From: Photobacterium profundum
GTDB taxonomy: Bacteria > Pseudomonadota > Gammaproteobacteria > Enterobacterales > Vibrionaceae
Length of the DNA: 64,000 bases
Direction: 5' to 3'
Assembly (NCBI RefSeq): GCF_003026285.1
Contig: NZ_PYOD01000002.1
Span: 558,001 to 622,000, forward strand
In this document: positions 1-9,859 of the stretch, in pieces
Layout of the letters: each line of letters starts with the position of its first letter
Position numbering within the stretch: the stretch's first letter is position 1
Position numbers and translations under genes: made by a program
The notes under the pieces: generated by a model
The model's input: only the letters and a program-made list of their open reading frames with translations
What the model was told of the DNA's origin: nothing
The model's database searches: none

Positions 1-255
1 GTTTTTCACTATTCCTCGCCAAGGCTTATTTTCTTTCAAATGTTTCCATAAATCGCCAAAAGCTTGAGGAGGCATGTCCGGATGGCGAATAATATTATGA
101 TGCTGACCCACCAATTCTTCGCTGGTGTACCCGCTTATTTTAATAAAGTCATCATTCGCGTAAGAGATCACGCCTTGTAAATCTGTGGTTGTCACGAGTT
201 GGGCATTATGCTCTAAAGGAAGTTCTCTATCGACAGTATACTGATTGCTTTTCAT
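1..255 (-). CDS. PAS-domain sensor/chemoreceptor, N-terminal part (runs off window)
   Basis: Eighty-five codons are visible from the ATG at 255 to the left edge with no stop, so the gene is cut by the window. The translation begins MKSNQYTVDRELPL and continues with a PAS fold of the Aer type: a DLQGVISYANDDF strand-helix, ISGYTSEELVGQ, then HNIIRHPDMPP and a PW motif. Aer-like PAS domains bind FAD and are normally followed by a HAMP/MCP signalling region or, less often, a GGDEF domain; which one is present here lies outside the window. The gene runs opposite to dhaK. Confidence 0.85.
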   Translation of the reverse strand, partial: MKSNQYTVDRELPLEHNAQLVTTTDLQGVISYANDDFIKISGYTSEELVGQHHNIIRHPDMPPQAFGDLWKHLKENKPWRGIVKN

Positions 256-579
256 TGTTCACCCTCTTCCATAAGCTGACGATATAAGCAGCCTTCCATT
301 TTCAGCTGCAACATGCCATCACAAATAATCACTATCTTCACATTAGATTTATTTTATATATATCAAATGTAGCCCATATGCTTAAGAGTGCTTATATTTT
401 TGGATAAACCTGACTCTTTACTGCTTCCTGTCACCTAGTTATTTGTGATCCGAGCTGCAAAGTTACACATCCATTCCCCCCAATAAGCTTAGTGCCGACT
501 AACTATCATCACTCTCTATTCCAGATAACAAGCCCAAAGTATGCTTTAGCTCAAGAATCTGGCACCTGAACTCAATGTG

Positions 580-627
580 TGTTTCATTGCGAAACATAAG
601 CACCTCCAAACAGTTCCATATTGAAAC
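580..627. promoter_or_regulatory. Pair of inverted repeats upstream of dhaK (candidate DhaR operators)
   Basis: Two copies of the pattern GTTTC-N5-GAAAC are seen, at 581-595 (perfect, extended to TGTTTC-N5-GAAACA at 580-596) and at 613-627 (GTTCC-N5-GAAAC, one mismatch). They are 32 bp apart, about three helical turns, and lie roughly 190-235 bp before dhaK. The rest of 256-816 holds no convincing gene. Assignment to DhaR is inference from position. Confidence 0.45.
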
Positions 628-816
628 ATAACAACCGGAGTAACACCTCTTCTCTTATTGGCATACCATCAGCTTTAACATTACAGGTAAATTTATAAAC
701 ATCGGCGAAACACAACCGCTGGATTGTGCCTACTGCGCAACTCAACAGCGATTTGCTACGACTTCCTTTTACCCCATAAATAAACTGCTCCAACGCAGAA
801 TAATAAGGATAGAACG

Positions 817-1884
817 ATGAAAAAGATGATTAATCAAATTGATCAAGTGGTTAAAGAGCAACTTCAAGGTATTGCGAAGGCTCATTCTGAACTCGACGTA
901 CACTTAGATCCGATGTATATCGTGCGAAAAGAGCGGGAAAAAACCAAGGTTGCACTGATCTCTGGGGGGGGAAGCGGTCATGAACCGATGCACGGTGGTT
1001 ATGTAGGAAAAGGCATGCTTGATGGTGCTTGTCCTGGTGAAATGTTTACATCACCTACACCCGATCAAATGTATGAATGTGCACAGAAGGTCGACACAGG
1101 TGAAGGTGTTCTCTTTCTTATTAAAAACTATACCGGCGATGTACTAAATTTTGAAACAGCCGTTGAACTTCTTCACGGTGAGGGCATAAAAGTACAAGCG
1201 ACGCTGATTGATGATGATGTTGCAGTGAAAGATAGTCTATATACCGCTGGGCGACGCGGCGTTGCGACCACAGTGCTGGCAGAGAAAATTCTAGGGGCAG
1301 CTGCCGAAGAGGGATACGACCTCGATAAAATGAGTGCTTTAGCTAAACATATTGCTAACCGTGGACGTTCATTTGGTGTTGCACTTTCTGCTTGTACTGT
1401 TCCTGCCGCTGGTAAACCAAGTTTTGAGTTAGCTGATAATGAAATTGAATTTGGTGTTGGTATCCATGGGGAACCCGGTATCGAACGTCGCGCCTTTACT
1501 GATGGCGACACTATCACTAACGATATGATGAGTGAGATATTAGATAACACTCCCTATGAACGTATTGTTCACCGCTGGGATAATAATTTAGGTGAATGGC
1601 AAGACGAATCTTGGGTCACAGAATCTCTCAATTCTGGCGATAAGGTTATTGTACTCGTGAACAACCTAGGGGCAACACCACAATCTGAGCTCTACATGGT
1701 ATATCGAAAAGTTGCTGAAATACTGGAAAACCATGAGATACAAATTGAACGAAACCTTATTGGTAGCTATTGCACATCACTAGATATGCAAGGGATGTCT
1801 ATCTCAGTGCTAAAAGTCGATGATGAAATGTTATCTCTGTACGATATGCCCGTTAACACACCAGCAATGCGCTGGGGCTGCTAA
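817..1884 (+). CDS. dhaK: PTS-dependent dihydroxyacetone kinase, DHA-binding subunit DhaK
   Basis: DhaK binds dihydroxyacetone covalently through a histidine hemiaminal; DhaL then transfers phosphate to it, giving DHAP in the cytoplasm. The 355-residue protein has the usual length. The glycine-rich substrate loop SGGGSGHEPMHGG is at 49-61 and the substrate-linking histidine is H217 in GIHGEPGIE. The ATG at 817 is preceded by AAGGAT. It is first in a dhaK-dhaL-dhaM operon, 17 bp before dhaL, and probably activated by DhaR encoded downstream on the other strand. Confidence 0.95.
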   Translation: MKKMINQIDQVVKEQLQGIAKAHSELDVHLDPMYIVRKEREKTKVALISGGGSGHEPMHGGYVGKGMLDGACPGEMFTSPTPDQMYECAQKVDTGEGVLFLIKNYTGDVLNFETAVELLHGEGIKVQATLIDDDVAVKDSLYTAGRRGVATTVLAEKILGAAAEEGYDLDKMSALAKHIANRGRSFGVALSACTVPAAGKPSFELADNEIEFGVGIHGEPGIERRAFTDGDTITNDMMSEILDNTPYERIVHRWDNNLGEWQDESWVTESLNSGDKVIVLVNNLGATPQSELYMVYRKVAEILENHEIQIERNLIGSYCTSLDMQGMSISVLKVDDEMLSLYDMPVNTPAMRWGC

Positions 1885-1901
1885 ACGTTAAGGAACAACT
1901 G

Positions 1902-2528
1902 ATGACAATTACCAAACAACAAATCGTTCAGTGGCTTGAAGGTTCAGCTGACGTATTCCAAAACGAGCAAGATTTCTTAACGGAGTTAGACCGAGAAATT
2001 GGTGATTCAGATCATGGGCTCAATATGAACCGTGGTTTTCAAAAAGTAAAAGAGAAATTACCAAGTGTTGCAGATAAAGACATTGGCACTATTTTGAAAA
2101 CCACTGGTATGACACTGCTATCAAGCATAGGTGGAGCCAGTGGTCCACTATATGGCACTTTCTTTATACGCGCAGCAACCAGCGCAATGTCTAAAGAAGA
2201 ACTCAACCTTATTGAACTCACCAAAATGCTTCAAGACGGTATGGATGGGATTGTTCAACGCGGAAGAGCAGAGGTGGGTGATAAAACCATGATTGATACC
2301 TGGAACGGTATTATGACAAGCCTAAAGCAAAACCAAAATATCAGTGTTTACGATGCACTAAATACAGCAGTTACCAATGCTGAAGTCGCAATGAAAAGCA
2401 CAATTCCAATGCAAGCAAAAAAAGGACGAGCAAGCTATTTAGGGGAGCGTTCTATTGGTCATCAAGACCCAGGAGCGACATCCACTTACCTACTTTTTAC
2501 TGCACTACGGAACGCTTCAGCGCAATAA
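1902..2528 (+). CDS. dhaL: PTS-dependent dihydroxyacetone kinase, ADP-binding subunit DhaL
   Basis: DhaL keeps a tightly bound ADP as cofactor, is rephosphorylated by DhaM and phosphorylates DhaK-bound dihydroxyacetone. At 208 residues it matches the family. The Mg-binding aspartates D30, D35 and D37 sit in LDREIGDSDHG, and the nucleotide loop GGASGPLYGTFF follows. Near the C-terminus GERSIGHQDPGA is the conserved DhaL ending. It follows dhaK closely with AAGGAA as ribosome site. In other bacteria free DhaL-ADP also acts as co-activator of DhaR, which may apply here because dhaR is adjacent. Confidence 0.95.
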   Translation: MTITKQQIVQWLEGSADVFQNEQDFLTELDREIGDSDHGLNMNRGFQKVKEKLPSVADKDIGTILKTTGMTLLSSIGGASGPLYGTFFIRAATSAMSKEELNLIELTKMLQDGMDGIVQRGRAEVGDKTMIDTWNGIMTSLKQNQNISVYDALNTAVTNAEVAMKSTIPMQAKKGRASYLGERSIGHQDPGATSTYLLFTALRNASAQ

Positions 2529-2553
2529 TCTTCTCCCCTTTTTTTTTCTGTTC

Positions 2554-2574
2554 GAGGTGGTATTACACCACCTC
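2554..2574 (+). repeat. Intercistronic hairpin between dhaL and dhaM
   Basis: GAGGTGGT and ACCACCTC form a perfect 8-bp stem with the loop ATTAC, ending just before the AAGG ribosome site of dhaM. There is no T-run after it, so it is more likely an mRNA processing or stability element than a terminator. Poly-T lies before the stem at about 2540-2548. Confidence 0.5.
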
Positions 2575-2590
2575 ACTTTAAGGTCTAATT

Positions 2591-5098
2591 ATGGTCAGTA
2601 TTGTAATTGTTTCCCACAGCCCAGATTTAGCCAAAGGCGTTCATGCGCTGGCTGAACAGATGACACAAGGTAAAGTCCAAATCGCTGTCGCTGCTGGCGT
2701 CGATGATCCTGAAAATCCAATTGGTACCGATGCGATAGCCATCATGATGGCTATTGAAGAGGTATATTCACCCGACGGTGTTTTGGTTCTCGTGGATATG
2801 GGTAGCGCAATATTAAGTACTGACATGGCCTTAGAACTTATAGGCAGCGAACAAGCTGCACATGTGCACATCTGTGCTGCACCGCTCATTGAAGGAGCGA
2901 TGTCGGCAAGTGTTGCCGCAGCTACTGGTATGTCTCTCGAAGACGTCACCAATGAAGCACACAATGCATTACTCGCAAAATATCAACTGTTGAACCAAAG
3001 AGCGAAGCTACCAAGTGGTATACCAACAGATCTGCTACCCACTCCAGCAGATAGTGAAAACGAAATAGAAATCGAATGGCTGGTGCAAAACCCCCATGGC
3101 ATTCATGCCAGACCAGCTTCTGCAATTGTCGGTGCTATCAGCACATTTGATGCTCAAATATGGCTACGTTGCCATAACAGACGCGTTAGCGCCAAGAGCA
3201 TTAACAGTATTGCGCTATTAGATGTAAAACAAGGCGACACCTTAGCGTGTATAGCCAGTGGTAAAGAAGCACAACAGGCATTACAAGCATTTCAATTGCT
3301 CGCACATAACCATTTCAATGAATCGATAGATGAGCAAATCGATATCATTAATAATCAAAATAGCGTTAATACAATTGCTCAAGTCACCGATATCATTGAA
3401 GATGAACATGGATGCTTAAGAGCCATAGGTATATCTGAAGGAATCGCTATCGCTCCAATCTGGCACTACCGCGCAACAATGCCTAAAGCACGAGATCGTC
3501 GCTATCTAAGTTATGAGCAAGAATGGACGTTATACACTCAAGCCTGTGATGCCGCTCAGCAAGAACTCGCCCAATTAGCGCACCGAACTGCTCTCGCGGG
3601 CTCAAAATCAGAAAGTGATATTTTTACAGCTCATAGCGCTATGTTGGCAGATCCTGATCTTAGCAATCAAATTGCACAACAGCTCAGCAATAAAATCAAT
3701 GTGGAAAATGCTTGGTCATCAATTATTGAGCAGACAGCGCAAGCTTACAAAGACATTTCTAGTGAATATATGCAGGCACGTGCCAAAGATATTTACGATA
3801 TTGGTCGCCGCGTAATGAGATTACTCATAGGGGAAGCTGAACAAAAAATCGTGCTAACTGAGCCAGTAATTTTAGCTGCTGTTGACTTATCACCATCAGA
3901 TACCGCACAACTTGATCCCGCGATGATCAAAGGGATTATCCTAGAGCAAGGAGGAAATACATCACACTCCGCTATTCTTGCTCGGGCATTAGGTATTCCG
4001 GCGATTACAGGACTCAATAAATTAATGTCTCGTAGCCAAGAAGGCAGCGTTGCAGTCATTAATGGGTGCAGCGGAGAAGTGTGGTTATCACCTACGTCAC
4101 TGCAACTTGAAAGCGCACAAAAAGAACTTGAAAAACAGCAGTTCCAGAAAGAGCAAGCCCAAGCGACAATGATAGAAAAAGCGTATACACAAGATGGTAT
4201 TTCAGTAGATGTTTTTGCTAATCTAGCCACTTTAGATGATGCGGAACAAGCACTGAATAGCGGTGCAGAAGGTGTTGGATTAGTCCGTAGCGAATTTCTT
4301 TTTATGGAACGCGAACAAGCACCGTCCGAACAATACCAATATGAATTCTATTCCCAAATAGCTAATTCATTTGGTAATAAACAGGTGATCATACGTACAC
4401 TCGATATTGGTGGCGATAAGCCTTTAGCCTATTTGCAACAAGGGCATGAAGATAACCCATTCCTTGGTTGCCGAGGTCTGCGATTATGTTTGCAAAATGA
4501 AAAGTTGTTCAAAGTACAGCTAAGTGCCTTGCTTCGAGCAAGAGCTAAGCATCCGAATTTGCATGTGATGTTTCCAATGGTTTCTACTCCAGAGGAATTA
4601 CACCAAGCGAAATCTCTACTAAATGACTGCCATAACGCATTACAACGTGACGGTATATCGAGTGCCATTCCCGACATTGGTATTATGATTGAAGTACCAG
4701 CAGCGGTAGTCAATGCCAAGCAGTTAGCTAAAGAAGTCAGTTTTTTCAGTGTCGGTACCAACGATCTCACTCAGTATGTGATGGCTGCAGACAGAGGCAA
4801 TAATGCGGTTTCGTATTTAGTCTCTGCCACACAACCTGCTGTACTACGTATGATTGAACTCGCAGTTAAAGCTGCCCATGATGCTGGCATCACTATTGGG
4901 ATATGCGGTGAAATGGCTGGCGATCCAAAGCTAACCGAGACGCTGATAGGAATGGGGGTTGATAAATTGAGTATGAGCCCAATCCGTATTGCAGCGGTTA
5001 AACAGGCGGTACGAGCAACCCACCACCAACAAGCTGAACGGAAAGCGAAAGAGCTCCTGAATGCCGAGACCTTACCGCAAATATTGGCCATGCTCTAA
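2591..5098 (+). CDS. dhaM: DhaM phosphotransferase: EIIA-Dha, HPr and complete Enzyme I fused
   Basis: DhaM passes phosphate from PEP to DhaL-bound ADP. The 835-residue chain has an EIIA-Dha domain (about 1-130, H9 in IVSHSP), an HPr-like domain (about 160-248, H172 in NPHGIHARPAS) and an Enzyme I part (about 270-830, H459 in GGNTSHSAILAR). The EI part continues through the PEP-binding barrel to GICGEMAGDP near the end. Escherichia coli DhaM is about 470 residues and stops inside EI, so this version looks able to accept phosphate directly from PEP. It is the last gene of the dha operon and is followed by a strong terminator. Confidence 0.94.
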   Translation: MVSIVIVSHSPDLAKGVHALAEQMTQGKVQIAVAAGVDDPENPIGTDAIAIMMAIEEVYSPDGVLVLVDMGSAILSTDMALELIGSEQAAHVHICAAPLIEGAMSASVAAATGMSLEDVTNEAHNALLAKYQLLNQRAKLPSGIPTDLLPTPADSENEIEIEWLVQNPHGIHARPASAIVGAISTFDAQIWLRCHNRRVSAKSINSIALLDVKQGDTLACIASGKEAQQALQAFQLLAHNHFNESIDEQIDIINNQNSVNTIAQVTDIIEDEHGCLRAIGISEGIAIAPIWHYRATMPKARDRRYLSYEQEWTLYTQACDAAQQELAQLAHRTALAGSKSESDIFTAHSAMLADPDLSNQIAQQLSNKINVENAWSSIIEQTAQAYKDISSEYMQARAKDIYDIGRRVMRLLIGEAEQKIVLTEPVILAAVDLSPSDTAQLDPAMIKGIILEQGGNTSHSAILARALGIPAITGLNKLMSRSQEGSVAVINGCSGEVWLSPTSLQLESAQKELEKQQFQKEQAQATMIEKAYTQDGISVDVFANLATLDDAEQALNSGAEGVGLVRSEFLFMEREQAPSEQYQYEFYSQIANSFGNKQVIIRTLDIGGDKPLAYLQQGHEDNPFLGCRGLRLCLQNEKLFKVQLSALLRARAKHPNLHVMFPMVSTPEELHQAKSLLNDCHNALQRDGISSAIPDIGIMIEVPAAVVNAKQLAKEVSFFSVGTNDLTQYVMAADRGNNAVSYLVSATQPAVLRMIELAVKAAHDAGITIGICGEMAGDPKLTETLIGMGVDKLSMSPIRIAAVKQAVRATHHQQAERKAKELLNAETLPQILAML

Positions 5099-5134
5099 GT
5101 CTCCATGATCTAAGTGGCCACTATCAACTAACAC

Positions 5135-5160
5135 ACCGCGCATAATGTGCGGTTTTTATT
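5135..5160 (+). terminator. Terminator of dhaKLM / dhaR convergent junction
   Basis: ACCGCGCA and TGTGCGGT pair over 8 bp (one G-U) around a TAA loop at 5135-5153, followed by TTTTTATTTC. Confidence 0.8.
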
Positions 5161-5165
5161 TCTAA

Positions 5166-7130
5166 TTATTTATAATCATTCACGTCAATATCGTAATTTT
5201 TGAGCTTGCGCCACAACGTCGTACGACCCACCTTTAAATCTTCACACATAGAGCCGATTTTCCCTCTGCAATCTAAGGCAGAACGAATAATTGTCACCTT
5301 TTCTGAATCAGCTAAATTGTTTGAGTGCAAAGGCTTATTACCTGTCTGGCCATGATCTGTTGCGGTAATAATATTGTCTGGTAAGTCTTTCACTCTAATG
5401 ACACTACCATCCGAAAAATTGGCAGAACGCTCAATCACATTACGCAATTCTCGATGATTTCCAGGCCAGCGGTATCGCATTAAAAATGACAATGCTTCTT
5501 GACTAAGGGCCAGTAATGTTTTCTTTTCAGCTTCCAAGTGAGTCAGTTTTCGTTCAACAAGAATGGGAACATCCTCAATTCGGTCACGAAGTGGAGATAC
5601 GTGAATATCAAACGTTTGCAACTCCAAAAGAAGCTGCCTACGAAAATGTTTTTCCACTACATACTGATCTAAATCGACGTTCGATGTGGCAACAATACGC
5701 ACATCCACAGAAACAATATTACCGTTCATACGATTGATTAGGCCTGTCTTGAGTAAGTGAAGCAAGGCAGCCTGTACCTCAGAAGACAAACATTCCACTT
5801 GATCGAGAAATAAAGTACCGCCATTCGCCAGTTCAAACTTCGAAACAGAAGAGTGCTCACTTTCAAGTGCTGAACCTAAAAATTCACTCGCCATAAGCTC
5901 TTTGGGAATAGCTTGACAGTTTATGGCAATGAACGGCTGACCATGCCTATCACTGCCATTATGAATAGCTTGGGCAAGGTGACTTTTCCCAATCCCATCT
6001 TCACCATGAAGCAAAACAGGGCCTCGACCTTTTGCTGCATGGCGCGCTTGCCGAACCACACGCAGCATAGCATCCGACCCCCCGACAATATCGTCAAAGG
6101 TCAATCTCGCCCGATTGCCAACATGCTGATGCACTAAGTCGCGAATATGCTTAATAGGGTAAAGCAGAGCTATATAGCAATGGGTAGTATTTTGAGCATT
6201 TTTCACAATTTTTAGCGACATGACTAAAGAAATAAGCCGACCTTTGCTTTCAATGGTCGTATCGACCATATCTAGCCCAACACCACGTTTGATTGCTTGG
6301 TGAATACACTGAGGCATAGTGAGTATCGAACTGATTTCTCTCCCTAACTCACTGACTGTGAGGCTCAAAAGGTCACAACCTTTTTGATTCAAATAATGAA
6401 TGTTTCCATTGGGATACCATGCAAGTACACCTTCCTCAACACCTTCAAGTAAAACATGTACCTCAGATAGATGCTGATTGGACTCGGTAAGCATACTCTC
6501 AGCCTGCATCTGGCTAGCTATATCACGGGAAGCAGAATGGATTAAGCCCAATGCTGAAACACTGGCTTTTTCGACAGGCAGAACCAACGCGACGCAGCCT
6601 AACGCAGTGCCTGTATCACCAAATACTGGTGCGGCATATACCGCAAAACTATGTAGTGCTTGCTTGAAATGCTCAAAGCCAACAGCTTGAGTCGCTTTCG
6701 CTAAATGCATAGCACTTGAAATTGCATTATTACCCATAATACCTTCTCGCCAGTAAACCCCCTCTTGAATCCCAAGCGTATCAAGTTTTACTTTCATCGC
6801 ATTGTCTGCGCATAAATACAGAGTACAACCAGCTTCATCGCTAATTACAAAAGCACAGCTTTCGCTTTCTAGATATTCATAAATATCTTCAATAGCAGGT
6901 ATGGCAATATTTAAAAACGAAGCTTTACTTTTCTGTATCGAGGCATAGGTTACCCCTTTAGCTCGGTGAGGCATCGCCCAATGATCATGACACTGCTGTC
7001 GACGACATCTGGCCCAGACTTGTTGCAAGTACGGTTCAATATTAGGAAGTTCAGCTTCTGCTGACGATTGGGATACAAAAGCGTTCCAAACCTCTTTGGT
7101 CAATACTTGATTAGGTTGCATAAGAAACAT
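5166..7130 (-). CDS. dhaR: Transcriptional regulator DhaR (GAF-PAS-AAA+-Fis HTH)
   Basis: The protein of 654 residues has a GAF-like sensor (about 70-200), a PAS domain (LEGVEEGVLAWYPNGN, about 225-320), an AAA+ domain with Walker A GEDGIGKS and a Fis-type helix-turn-helix ending in GRTTLWRKLKNYDID. The GAFTGA loop needed to contact sigma-54 is replaced by GSALES, as in Escherichia coli DhaR, which works with sigma-70. It is convergent with dhaKLM and shares a terminator with it. In the known system DhaL-ADP activates DhaR and DhaK opposes it. The ATG at 7130 and the one three codons later are both possible starts. Confidence 0.88.
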   Translation of the reverse strand: MFLMQPNQVLTKEVWNAFVSQSSAEAELPNIEPYLQQVWARCRRQQCHDHWAMPHRAKGVTYASIQKSKASFLNIAIPAIEDIYEYLESESCAFVISDEAGCTLYLCADNAMKVKLDTLGIQEGVYWREGIMGNNAISSAMHLAKATQAVGFEHFKQALHSFAVYAAPVFGDTGTALGCVALVLPVEKASVSALGLIHSASRDIASQMQAESMLTESNQHLSEVHVLLEGVEEGVLAWYPNGNIHYLNQKGCDLLSLTVSELGREISSILTMPQCIHQAIKRGVGLDMVDTTIESKGRLISLVMSLKIVKNAQNTTHCYIALLYPIKHIRDLVHQHVGNRARLTFDDIVGGSDAMLRVVRQARHAAKGRGPVLLHGEDGIGKSHLAQAIHNGSDRHGQPFIAINCQAIPKELMASEFLGSALESEHSSVSKFELANGGTLFLDQVECLSSEVQAALLHLLKTGLINRMNGNIVSVDVRIVATSNVDLDQYVVEKHFRRQLLLELQTFDIHVSPLRDRIEDVPILVERKLTHLEAEKKTLLALSQEALSFLMRYRWPGNHRELRNVIERSANFSDGSVIRVKDLPDNIITATDHGQTGNKPLHSNNLADSEKVTIIRSALDCRGKIGSMCEDLKVGRTTLWRKLKNYDIDVNDYK

Positions 7131-7212
7131 AATTGCTTATTCAATTCAGCGGTTATCTTAGCGTGTTAGATCAAATAAAAATAATACCCAGATTGGAAAA
7201 CTGCATTTTAGA

Positions 7213-7236
7213 AAAGGCTTTTATCAAAAAGCCTTT
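7213..7236 (-). terminator. Terminator downstream of edd
   Basis: AAAGGCTTTT and AAAAGCCTTT form a perfect 10-bp stem with an ATCA loop. On the minus strand the stem ends in TTT and is followed by TCTAAAA, about 70 bp beyond the edd stop. Confidence 0.6.
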
Positions 7237-7303
7237 CCATAACAACACGACCATTATCGCGAAGTAGATCGTCTGGTATTAACTACGATTGTTAAACAAC
7301 CAC

Positions 7304-9100
7304 TTAATAAAGAAATGATGCACCTTGTTCAGCGCTCGATACGTTTTCACGCATTATTTTGAAGATGTCACGTCCCCACGTCATTTGGCGAGATTCAGTA
7401 TCGATATTATCTACAGTTCGATGCTGCATATCAGCTAAAACATCCAACTGACCCGTTACGCAATCTAGTCGCACTATATCGCCGTCTTGAATCAATCCAA
7501 TGACACCACCACGCAGTGCTTCTGGTGAGACATGGATCGCTGCTGGAATTTTGCCCGAAGCACCGGATAGTCGACCATCAGTCACTAATGCCACTTTGAA
7601 GCCAGCTTTTTGAATATTGCCAAGGATTGGCATCAATTTGTGCAATTCCGGCATTCCGTTCGCCGCAGGGCCATTATGCGTCACAACAATAATACCATCT
7701 TGGTTCAGCTCACCAGATTTATACGCCGTTTCTACATCATGTTGCGAAGTAAACACTTTTGCTGGCGCTTCAACCACACGGTATTCTTCTGCAACCGCTG
7801 ACACCTTGATCACTGCACGCCCTAAATTACCGTTTAAAACTTTCGTGCCGCCCGTATTTTGGAAGACTTCGCCACTAACAGCAACAACCTCAGGGTTTGT
7901 CGTTTCACCGCGTGCTTGCCAGATAACGTCTTCCCCCTCGAGGCTTGGTGACATCAATTGCTGCTCAAACGATCCAAAGGCTGGGGTGACATCAGTATGT
8001 AACAAACCACTCTCATGCAAACGCTTCATCAATGCAGGCACACCACCAGCAGCTTCAAATGCATTAATGTCGGCAGGCCCGTTCGGGTATACCTTCACCA
8101 ATAATGGCACCACATCAGACAAGTCACTGAGATCTTCCCACGTCAGAATAATACCTGCAGCACGTGCAATGGCGATCATATGAATACTGTGATTAGTACT
8201 GCCACCTGATGCTAATAATGCCACCAGCCCGTTGACTAAACTTTTCTCAGTGAATACATCGCGTAGTGGACGGTAAGAAGGTGTATCTGCCGTCATCGCT
8301 GCAATACGTGTTGCGGCATAATCCGTTAATGCAGTACGCAATGGTGATAATGGATGTACAAAAGCAGAGCCAGGGAGCATTAGCCCCATAGCTTCAAACA
8401 CCAACTGATTCGTATTTGCGGTGCCATAGAAGGTACACGTACCAGATGAGTGATAGGCATTACACTCCATTTTTTGCAGTGCATCTTTACCGACTTTGCC
8501 TGCTACAAATTTTTGGCGAACATCCACTTTCTCTTCATTCGTAATACCCGTAGACATCGGCCCTGCAGGAATAAAGGCTGTTGGTAAATGTGCATAAGTA
8601 AGCGCACCCATTAACTGCCCCGGTGCAATTTTGTCACAAATACCGAGTAACAACGTGGCATCAAACACATTATGACTAAGAGAAAAAGCTGTCGATTGGG
8701 CAATAAGATCACGAGAGAACAGTGACATATCCATGCCAGCTTGCCCTTGCGTAACACCATCGCACATCGCAGGTACACCACCCGCAACTTGCGCAGTATG
8801 GCCTTGAACATTTAAGACCGCTTTGATTTGATCTGGGTAATCTTTATAGGTTTGATGCGCACTCAACATATCGTTGTACGCAGTTACAATACCGACATTG
8901 GCATGAGTAAAATTCAGAATTGCTGTTTTTTCACTGTTACATGAAGCCGCTACTGCGTGGGCTAAGTTACCGCATGATAACTGCGCTCGCCCTTTACCTT
9001 CAGCGGCTTGCTCATCAATTTTGGCAAGAAAAGCCGTGCGTGTTACTTGGCTTCGTTCAATAATGCGTTGGGTAACGTCGAGAAGAACAGAATGCGTCAT
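7304..9100 (-). CDS. edd: Phosphogluconate dehydratase (6-phosphogluconate to KDPG)
   Basis: Edd is the first enzyme of the Entner-Doudoroff pathway, a cytoplasmic [4Fe-4S] dehydratase of the IlvD/Edd family. The 598-residue length fits. Family motifs are visible: [35 protein letters not shown] with a cluster cysteine, [25 protein letters not shown] and, near the end, [16 protein letters not shown]. Its ATG overlaps the stop of gntK in an ATGA junction, so the two are one operon. Its usual partner eda lies divergently upstream. Confidence 0.96.
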   Translation of the reverse strand: MTHSVLLDVTQRIIERSQVTRTAFLAKIDEQAAEGKGRAQLSCGNLAHAVAASCNSEKTAILNFTHANVGIVTAYNDMLSAHQTYKDYPDQIKAVLNVQGHTAQVAGGVPAMCDGVTQGQAGMDMSLFSRDLIAQSTAFSLSHNVFDATLLLGICDKIAPGQLMGALTYAHLPTAFIPAGPMSTGITNEEKVDVRQKFVAGKVGKDALQKMECNAYHSSGTCTFYGTANTNQLVFEAMGLMLPGSAFVHPLSPLRTALTDYAATRIAAMTADTPSYRPLRDVFTEKSLVNGLVALLASGGSTNHSIHMIAIARAAGIILTWEDLSDLSDVVPLLVKVYPNGPADINAFEAAGGVPALMKRLHESGLLHTDVTPAFGSFEQQLMSPSLEGEDVIWQARGETTNPEVVAVSGEVFQNTGGTKVLNGNLGRAVIKVSAVAEEYRVVEAPAKVFTSQHDVETAYKSGELNQDGIIVVTHNGPAANGMPELHKLMPILGNIQKAGFKVALVTDGRLSGASGKIPAAIHVSPEALRGGVIGLIQDGDIVRLDCVTGQLDVLADMQHRTVDNIDTESRQMTWGRDIFKIMRENVSSAEQGASFLY

Positions 9101-9651
9101 ACTAGTGCCTCTTTACTGTGATCAAAAATAGCTTTGCGTGAAATATCAAGAGCTTCTAATGCAGAAATAGCATTGTTCAATACGCCGTCCATCGAATTAT
9201 TGATATCAACAGTAATAACTTGATGCTCATTAGTTGGGCGCTCTAATACATCAAATTGGCTTCTCACCATATTCTCTTTCATGAAATGACCTGTCCGTGA
9301 ACGCATTCGCTCTAAAATCAGCTCAAAATCACCATCTAAAAACAAGAACGTCACATTACTATTACCCTCTCGAATCTGGTCTCGATAGCTCTTCTTCAAT
9401 GCAGAGCAGACCAAAACACCCGTCTCATTTTTACTTTCAAGACTAAAGGCTGCATCACGAATCCGCTCTAGCCATGGTTCACGATCTTTATCATCTAGAG
9501 GCTCACCACGAGACATTTTCAAGATATTGGCTTTCGGGTGCAAATCATCACCATCAATAAATTTCGCGCCAATTCGATTAGCTAATAGTTGCCCTACAGT
9601 ACTCTTTCCACAGGCTGATACACCCATGACAATAATGCTTTTCCCCGCCAT
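9097..9651 (-). CDS. gntK: Gluconokinase
   Basis: It phosphorylates gluconate to 6-phosphogluconate using ATP, feeding Edd directly. The 184-residue P-loop kinase has Walker A GVSACGKSTVG near the N-terminus, FIDGDDLHP for substrate binding, VLVCSALKKSYRD and the SRTGHFM motif characteristic of gluconokinases. It is translationally coupled to edd. Two GntR-type palindromes lie 76-90 bp upstream. No gluconate permease or gntR gene is seen in the window. Confidence 0.95.
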   Translation of the reverse strand: MAGKSIIVMGVSACGKSTVGQLLANRIGAKFIDGDDLHPKANILKMSRGEPLDDKDREPWLERIRDAAFSLESKNETGVLVCSALKKSYRDQIREGNSNVTFLFLDGDFELILERMRSRTGHFMKENMVRSQFDVLERPTNEHQVITVDINNSMDGVLNNAISALEALDISRKAIFDHSKEALV

Positions 9652-9726
9652 TCAAGCTCCTTAATCACTTTCTGATCTAGATCTCATTTTTTTAATACAT
9701 TCGATATTTAGGTTTATTTTATCAAA

Positions 9727-9752
9727 GTTACTGGTAACATGTTACCCGTAAC
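9727..9752. promoter_or_regulatory. Two tandem GntR-type operators in the gntK/eda divergent region
   Basis: GTTAC-TG-GTAAC at 9727-9738 and GTTAC-CC-GTAAC at 9741-9752 are two 12-bp palindromes with centres 14 bp apart. The second closely resembles the Escherichia coli gluconate repressor operator core (TGTTACCCGTAAC). Position between gntK-edd and eda suggests one repressor controls both directions. The regulator itself is not in the window. Confidence 0.7.
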
Positions 9753-9859
9753 TTGAGTGGTTGTGAACCTCTCAAAAAAGAATTCATAAAAAACTACGTT
9801 TAGCGCTACCAGTATTGCTCAATGTTTGCTGCGTGAAATGTCATGGAGAGGGGATATAA

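Noticed and set aside
584-793. 69-codon minus-strand frame upstream of dhaK
   Set aside because: It needs a TTG start, has no ribosome site and no recognisable product, and overlaps the dha leader.
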